Source: Akkermansiaceae bacterium
GTDB taxonomy: Bacteria; Verrucomicrobiota; Verrucomicrobiia; Verrucomicrobiales; Akkermansiaceae
Direction of reading: 5' to 3'
Assembly (NCBI GenBank): GCA_025457805.1
Contig: JALOTR010000104.1
Coordinates: forward strand, 1 to 7,777
Length of the DNA stretch: 7,777 nucleotides
The notes under the pieces: generated by a model
What the model was told of the DNA's origin: nothing
The model's input: the letters and a program-made list of their open reading frames with translations, nothing else
Database searches by the model: none
Part shown: piece by piece, positions 6,301 to 7,777 of the stretch
Layout of the letters: every line of letters starts with the position of its first letter
How positions within the stretch are numbered: position 1 is the stretch's first letter
Made by a program: the position numbers and the translations under genes

Positions 6301-7740
6301 CGTCGCACCGCTTGTGCCGGTGAAAGCGATTACATACGGATTTTTGCCAGACACATTCGTTGGAATCGAGACACTTCCGGTGAAAGTGCCGGATGCCGTC
6401 GGCGCGAATTGCAACACGAATTGAGTGGACTCGCCTCCCGCGACATTGAGCGAGGCGAGATTTGATTTGATGGTGATGGAACTGTGAGTGCCGCTGACCA
6501 ATGTGGCATTTTGCAGGACAAGGGCCGCGTTGCCCGTATTCAGGACGTTGAAGGTCACGGACCTGACGGTCCCCGCAACGACCGTGCCCAAATTCGCACC
6601 GGGCAATGTTGCCAGAACAGGGGTTCCAGGGGGGGATTCCACCCTGATGTCGGGAGCAAGGCCTGTTCCGGTAACTGTTATCTCGAACGGGGCTTCATCC
6701 AGGTCATTGTTGGCGATCTGAATCAAGGTGGAGCGGACACCGGAAACGGTTGGAGTAAACCTGACGGTAAACGTCGTGCTTCCTGATGGGCCCGCGACCG
6801 GGGCGGTGGGAGCGGAGGTGATGCTGAAATCGCCAGGATGTGATCCACCCAATGTGATGCCAAGCCCGGTGAGATTGGAATCCCCCGTATTCTTGATGGT
6901 GAATGAAAGATCTCCTGTGGAACCCAAAGCGACCGATCCGAAGGTTCTCGATCCGCCCGTTGCAATGTTGGTGCCCGCAGGCTGTTCAACCGCGATTTCA
7001 GGAGCAGTGGCCGTCGCGGACAGACTGATGGTATATGCATTTCGCGGCGACGGGGCGTCGCTGTTGATGCTGATCGTCGCTGTCTTCGCGCCGGGAGACG
7101 TGGGCTGGAAGGTGACGACAAACGTGGTCGTTCCGCCCCCACCGGTGACTGAGGAAGCCGGAGCAGTGGTGACGGCGAAGTTGGGGGTTTGCCCGGTGAT
7201 TCCCGAGATATTCAGTGGCGCGTTGCCCGGGTTGTTGATCGTGAAGGTTCGGGTTGATGTCGTCGTGGTGGAGCCAAGGTCCACATTCGTCATGGTGGCG
7301 CTTCCGCCATCCGCAACACCTGTAACGCTGATATCCGGACCCGTGCCGACTCCCGAAAGAGACGCGGATGACGAGCTGACATTGAGTTGGGCGGAACGGT
7401 TCCCATAGGCCGTGGGACTGAATGTGACGCGCACGGTTGCGTTCGTATTGTTCGCCCAGGGATTGGTCTGTGTGGTGGTATAAGTGAAATCAGAGCTATG
7501 TGTCCCGCCGATGGAGATGGCAGTCGCCGGATTCAGGTTGCCCCCACTGGTGTTTGTGACAACAAAATCGAAGGTAGCGGAGCTTGTTCCGACGCTCGTA
7601 TTTGAAAATGTATTGGATGTGGGGGCAAAGCTAGCTTGTGCGTATGCCAACTTCGCGCACGACAACATGACGAGCAAGATGTAGCACATCTTGAGCAGCG
7701 GAACTTTGGGGTGATTTTTCATCGCAGTTGGGAGAGTCAT
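1..7740 (-). CDS. Giant secreted multidomain surface protein (ASH repeats, nidogen-like, LamG-like), C-terminus beyond window
   Basis: The frame is open for 2,580 codons from ATG at 7740 to the window edge, so this is a 3'-partial gene. Seen: a signal peptide, four ASH-type Ig repeats, a nidogen-like domain, a LamG-like jellyroll with an inserted module, long unassigned regions that look mostly beta, and a helix-rich segment at the edge. The mature part has only three cysteines (C541, C1355, C1366), consistent with an exported protein. No catalytic motif is recognisable. Established: ASH, nidogen-like and LamG modules are common in large exported bacterial proteins and usually mediate binding or form scaffolds. 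Inferred: a cell-surface or secreted adhesin, matrix or scaffold protein, probably from a Verrucomicrobiota-like bacterium. Start choice: ATG 7740 and ATG 7722 (Met7) are both in frame and neither has a clear Shine-Dalgarno. Met7 gives the more typical signal peptide. The frame is also open upstream to 7776, but that stretch encodes Ser/Pro-rich sequence that does not resemble a gene start. Confidence 0.93.
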   Translation of the reverse strand, partial: MTLPTAMKNHPKVPLLKMCYILLVMLSCAKLAYAQASFAPTSNTFSNTSVGTSSATFDFVVTNTSGGNLNPATAISIGGTHSSDFTYTTTQTNPWANNTNATVRVTFSPTAYGNRSAQLNVSSSSASLSGVGTGPDISVTGVADGGSATMTNVDLGSTTTTSTRTFTINNPGNAPLNISGITGQTPNFAVTTAPASSVTGGGGTTTFVVTFQPTSPGAKTATISINSDAPSPRNAYTISLSATATAPEIAVEQPAGTNIATGGSRTFGSVALGSTGDLSFTIKNTGDSNLTGLGITLGGSHPGDFSITSAPTAPVAGPSGSTTFTVRFTPTVSGVRSTLIQIANNDLDEAPFEITVTGTGLAPDIRVESPPGTPVLATLPGANLGTVVAGTVRSVTFNVLNTGNAALVLQNATLVSGTHSSITIKSNLASLNVAGGESTQFVLQFAPTASGTFTGSVSIPTNVSGKNPYVIAFTGTSGATIPNTDAFGYSMDVAAPATANSFLKDTDPDVRVPGELLIDDAFLLTDIGFNFKFYDKSYTKCYVSTNGVVSFDGGITAWSPPTLPNAGAPNNYIAPFWTDLNPGTGVGKIRYATRGTAPNRTFIVMWDDVPEFYVPSRKVSFQITLYEGSNSIEVQYKSIDPGFGDTRTIASMGIESRDYGTSGPRPADGVIGLSAARGLVDSANKTIDGLPIKGFPYSIRYTRPVMYSVESRYERPGVSGLFQTPSLPGTDNSISPAAQENPHYGKVRGTDQRFEAPEFIYLDRNFGKLASPGDVNGPNDQIAWYRLVNDGYAIDGQVVQGTHTFFSTTLNSDINVVWRWRLEIAAIVDSGKPNGGSVNDAGRRWLKPGDQFVAAIDTPLEDFTTSSGMRLKVTGYNLYDKNVVQIGTTIPVTAGSYVESSPLTMTAPVRLKWNWVGEVRYRFDAANSQNVIQNSQAFIQIWSGFVPPSAGPPANPGSPGTPGSPILSVGRDQAVWVPIGSKITVGAFYRTLDRRLTLSDFPGAPGGDLTPVGTFVSALSDAEVNSRVARVYTTFAQTPTDIHWVYAPTVFRAEIPIGQGLDPAEPNAQLVPDLAQNGMLKLDGSGPGTSISTVIESPEGSYLNGSAVRWDGVGKQLLPTQPGTHRVQWPDANNSGETYTIEIVTAFPGESAALATARENDDGARQGTAPNYVRVTPDLAPVSSDYPAAPIAHYRHLFDPIEARRPPTKLDLNATDEWAFQDMTFAEKDTGAVVNKADSGVPFNTTGSGRSVLLYSYRPNTDEIADGNLTKEMLAVRVVRSSPLNVINRNDPRLVLGRRALQLGTGSATGGAYGLVQTGGSSAATSLDPGNKFVVDFWLNAKGLKSSLPVTLANCVTISGSTTVTCASTASVVPGMGISGPNIPAGTKITAVTNATTLQLSTPATAAGTGLTMTGTNKPVTVFSTGGGGLKVTLDPGGSIATATYRGVQVSHQLPKAGVAWRHYAVHVFTNTFFGVEVAIIDFYLDGVRQEKGFVTSWFPGAAQSAIGTTVEDNSLRFGIDAEPRSGLLLDNFRVFNLGTDPLGYLSPGEVRSLRTERDMTVVGKQLRNVGPLVSFNFESAPSSGRFANQGSLPNVGIGNVTGSGLFVGKWADTDLQEVATRLESTLDNASFGGSGYILNAVSNYNVNLYTRTAEVGAWGPIFPVNHHQLFTDASRKLEVAYYENPYLAERSINPNVAWPYVATGFNDVVFPTLGKDKDNAIYIASRVGSEGVDRNGFAQQVFDGATYSDLQIYHQANVGSPGYNPNEEHALVAPGGRAALKVKNQGEDVPNSPPLAAFALQRDINARSGSYTSDPWVLVQVNNVATGEPEMAAYQVFKTRTGTVAFPRPTRAVVNAAGSGLAYEAASNPEDGFLMIDSTKAVNFSYQFEYPVFAGDLLVPPYPLNLVIGNVAMRDARGNSLQVNGINQRSLWRDVNSNAWVVSGNGRFFHQFFYPFRGDFFLPGAQAGTPVAWIPDDGMSYTGTGASLHPVKVLYNTSWRSDYPKLKRGETLTYQGGEYFNESPGAKGLPALVAMAASEIVYDSSTPSMSYGAPTTNRHDISSASARLIRPLDRRENLFTVSQMGSAGFTPAATTKVLIIAERWYFKELPGSLQKRFYFDSLAEKLVFRGRLNEKESGDSNLTSGPDPLNILEPNVLTSDEYTRIRALSGDPSWTAAIDQIYLKVQNPEAVTGGNNNASAAARNLQGVKNTPANYPADLSTFWVKNGSLYSQTTSPAPAMVPLDSFGVGSALVPNPSLLTQAPNGSLYVTIAENNRSELDGAPVSLHIIEIIPDRYRGAIKVIEGSDAFSEKVTLQHNGEFGANTADLYYEWWIRDAGPLDLVATEVLANGTLKETDANGQTLWQEYIPAERASLTDNNAKHLGLHTIVFEGRPDVVLADKLVLMRYRHKNEANWKLVPFEFANASTAWKPGTITPVSAAPFQWAGAANSPQLQADGSKRYIPQLVMGWVKRVLDRINPYEARYNDFFSNESPATYSSQLQVAGGPYAGKVALNPQKNVIENTGLIELYRTVLDRARELSIDNSSNGNATDGINQALLLAATRLSVLYELLANEAYSDA
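352..2040 (-). other. Unassigned mostly beta region (residues 1901-2463)
   Basis: About 563 residues with intact coding and no recognised family. Notable stretches are RFFHQFFYPFRGDFFLPGAQ (1948-1967), very rich in Phe; LQKRFYFDSLAEKLVFRGRL (2114-2133) followed by PLNILEPNVLTSDEYTRIRAL (2149-2169); and SLHIIEIIPDRYRGAIKVIE (2286-2305) leading to TADLYYEWWIRDAGPLDLVA (2326-2345). The last stretch looks like edge strands of a beta-sandwich. A patch rich in Asn and Ala (GGNNNASAAARN, 2194-2205) is probably a loop. G or C dominates third codon positions here more strongly than in the N-terminal half of the gene. Confidence 0.45.
2041..3123 (-). other. Unassigned region with NPNEEHAL motif (residues 1540-1900)
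   Basis: No named domain is assigned. Residues 1541-1680 follow the jellyroll with GYLSPGEVRSL and VGPLVSFNFESAPSSGRFAN, the latter reminiscent of the opening strand of another LamG-like unit but without the rest of the hallmarks. Residues 1685-1850 contain an Asp/Lys-rich turn (GKDKDNAIYIASRVG, 1714-1728), the motif NPNEEHAL (1765-1772), and a following AAFALQRDIN...DPWVLVQVNN...MAAYQVFKTRTG series (about 1797-1843). I recall a similar 'GYNPNEEHAL ... ALRxDLN ... PxVLxxY' series from other very large uncharacterised bacterial proteins. That is unverified memory, and no function is known to me. Confidence 0.45.
3124..3849 (-). other. LamG / concanavalin A-like jellyroll domain, split by an insertion (residues 1298-1539)
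   Basis: Hallmarks of the LamG-like jellyroll fold appear in the usual order: RRALQLG (about 1298-1304), KFVVDFWLNAKGL (1332-1344), FSTGGGGLKVTLDPGGSIA (1423-1441), AWRHYAVHVF (1460-1469), AIIDFYLDGVRQEKG (1479-1493), and LRFGIDAEPRSGLLLDNFRV (1516-1535). Such domains in bacterial exported proteins usually bind carbohydrate or protein ligands. The stretch between the second and third hallmark strands is far longer than usual because of a 69-residue module described separately. Without it, strand two runs directly into 'VFSTGGGG', as in ordinary members. Confidence 0.75.
3481..3687 (-). other. Thr/Ala/Gly-rich module inserted in the LamG domain (residues 1352-1420)
   Basis: The module contains CVTISGSTTVTC, then VVPGMGISGPNIPAGTKI, then ATTLQLSTPATAAGTG. 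From memory, not from a search, the 'GMGxSGPxIPxGTxIxxVxNATTxxLSxxATA' pattern recurs as a short beta-module in repeat-rich exported bacterial proteins and phage structural proteins. It holds two of the three cysteines of the mature chain (C1355 and C1366), spaced so that a disulfide is conceivable. It is bounded by near-repeated residues: LPVT before it and KPVT at its end. Codon third positions in 3481-3720 are G or C in 60 of 80 codons by hand count, against 34 of 60 in the flanking rows 3721-3780, 3421-3480 and 3301-3360. Confidence 0.6.
3850..5634 (-). other. Unassigned central region with Pro/Gly linker (residues 703-1297)
   Basis: I do not recognise a family across these roughly 595 residues. 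The sequence is rich in alternating hydrophobic/polar strands (for example INVVWRWRLEIAAIVDSG near 814-831 and APVRLKWNWVGEVRYRFDAA near 907-925), which suggests several beta-sandwich-like modules. A short low-complexity Pro/Gly/Ser stretch at residues 946-965 probably acts as a hinge. A stretch near 1117-1146 (LLPTQPGTHRVQWPD, then ETYTIEIVTAFPG) resembles the end of an Ig-like or PKD-like module, but this is weak. No active-site motif is visible. The reading frame is intact throughout. Confidence 0.5.
5635..6285 (-). other. Nidogen-like (NIDO-type) beta domain (residues 486-702)
   Basis: The segment has the layout of bacterial nidogen-like domains: GFNFKFYDKSYTKCYVSTNG (about 528-547) followed by VVSF, then NNYIAPFWTDLNP (570-582), KIRYATRG, TFIVMWDDVPEF (601-612) and VSFQITLYEGSNSIEVQYKS (619-638). 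The order 'smooth-faced fold strand, STNG turn, APFWxDL, FxVxWxxVPxF, FQxxLYEGSNxIxxxY' is characteristic of this family, which is found in many exported bacterial proteins. The family's binding partners in bacteria are generally unknown. It contains C541, the only cysteine in the mature chain outside the inserted module. Domain edges are approximate. Confidence 0.75.
6301..7635 (-). repeat. Four tandem ASH / choice-of-anchor D Ig-like repeats (residues 36-480)
   Basis: Four diverged protein repeats of about 100-120 residues follow the signal peptide, at roughly residues 36-134, 135-244, 246-360 and 361-477. Each runs through a 'xxFGSVxLGST'-like strand, an '(F)xIxNTGxxxL' strand, a 'Fxx(F)xPTxxGxxxxxxxI' strand pair and a closing 'xxxGTG' or equivalent, followed by 'APDIxV' opening the next repeat. 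Examples are INNPGNAPLNI, IKNTGDSNLTG and VLNTGNAALVL, then FQPTSPGAKTATI, FTPTVSGVRSTLI and FAPTASGTFTGSV. This is the pattern of the ASPM-SPD-2-Hydin (ASH) fold, annotated in bacteria as choice-of-anchor D. Repeat 1 is the most diverged (FSPTAYGNRSAQL). Such arrays are usually rigid stalks or binding platforms on exported proteins. The repeats are conserved at protein level only, with no obvious long identical DNA tracts. Confidence 0.85.
7639..7740 (-). other. Signal peptide (residues 1-34)
   Basis: From Met7 the sequence has a basic n-region (KNHPKVPLLK), a hydrophobic core (MCYILLVMLS) and a small-residue end AKLAYA followed by Gln-Ala. This fits signal peptidase I cleavage after Ala34 (AYA|QA). 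The Met1 start would add six neutral residues (MTLPTA) in front. C28 in the core is preceded by MLS, which is a poor lipobox, so a lipoprotein is unlikely. The signal implies Sec-dependent export and starts the mature chain directly before the first Ig-like repeat. Confidence 0.85.
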
Positions 7741-7777
7741 GGGAGATGGGGAATGGGAATCAGTTGAGGGCGTCCAC
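7741..7777 (-). other. Short upstream stretch, no clear ribosome-binding site
   Basis: On the coding strand this 37-base stretch is pyrimidine-rich directly before the start (CCCATTCCCCATCTCCC), so there is no Shine-Dalgarno at normal spacing from ATG 7740. None precedes ATG 7722 either. A TGA at 7762-7760, in a different frame from the giant gene, could be the end of an upstream gene (five codons before it in the window: Val-Asp-Ala-Leu-Asn), but this is far too short to support a call. The stretch is too short to assess for a promoter. Confidence 0.35.

Noticed and set aside
5332..6465. 377-codon plus-strand open frame
   Set aside because: Antisense to the nidogen-like domain and fourth ASH repeat, whose protein-level signals are strong. 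No domain is visible in the plus-strand translation.
6301..7635. DNA-level tandem repeat or CRISPR-like structure across the ASH repeats
   Set aside because: The repeats are similar only as protein. I see no regularly spaced identical DNA units.
7645..7660. Possible lipobox at C28 of the signal peptide
   Set aside because: The residues before the cysteine are M-L-S, which is a poor match to the lipobox, while AYA|Q a few residues later is a good signal peptidase I site.
1..7740. Verru_Chthon cassette protein A (a giant Verrucomicrobia family)
   Set aside because: It came to mind because of size and probable lineage, but I cannot match its sequence features here and no prepilin-like partner genes are in the window.
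7760..7777. End of an upstream gene (five codons then TGA)
   Set aside because: Five codons in one frame are no evidence of coding; the upstream sequence is needed.

Overview
The window is almost entirely one gene. A single minus-strand reading frame opens at position 7740 and stays open to position 1, giving 2,580 codons with no in-frame stop, and it leaves the window unfinished. I translated this frame by hand through every 60-base row. It reads as continuous protein-like sequence with no frameshift. Only 37 bases (7741-7777) lie upstream of the proposed start. I see no RNA gene, mobile element, CRISPR array or second gene.

The product is a giant secreted or cell-surface protein built from modules. 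In order from the N-terminus: a Sec-type signal peptide (residues 1-34); four tandem immunoglobulin-like repeats of the ASH / 'choice-of-anchor D' kind (about 36-477); a nidogen-like beta domain (about 486-702); a long unassigned region with a short Pro/Gly linker (703-1297); a LamG / concanavalin-A-like jellyroll domain (about 1298-1539) apparently split by an inserted 69-residue Thr/Ala/Gly-rich module carrying two cysteines; a long region of unassigned, mostly beta-looking sequence including a conspicuous NPNEEHAL motif (1540-2463); and a helix-rich segment (2464-2580) at the window edge. The C-terminus, and any anchoring or sorting signal, is outside the window.

The combination of ASH repeats, a nidogen-like domain and a LamG domain in a giant exported protein, with a weak ribosome-binding site and moderately high G+C, points to a Verrucomicrobiota-like or related PVC-group bacterium. 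That is inference from architecture, not from a marker gene. No enzymatic motif is visible, so an adhesive, matrix or surface-scaffold role is the most natural guess, but function is unproven. The most interesting features are the apparent module insertion inside the LamG domain, a synonymous-composition shift between the two halves of the gene, and the change from beta-rich to alpha-helical sequence at the truncated end.
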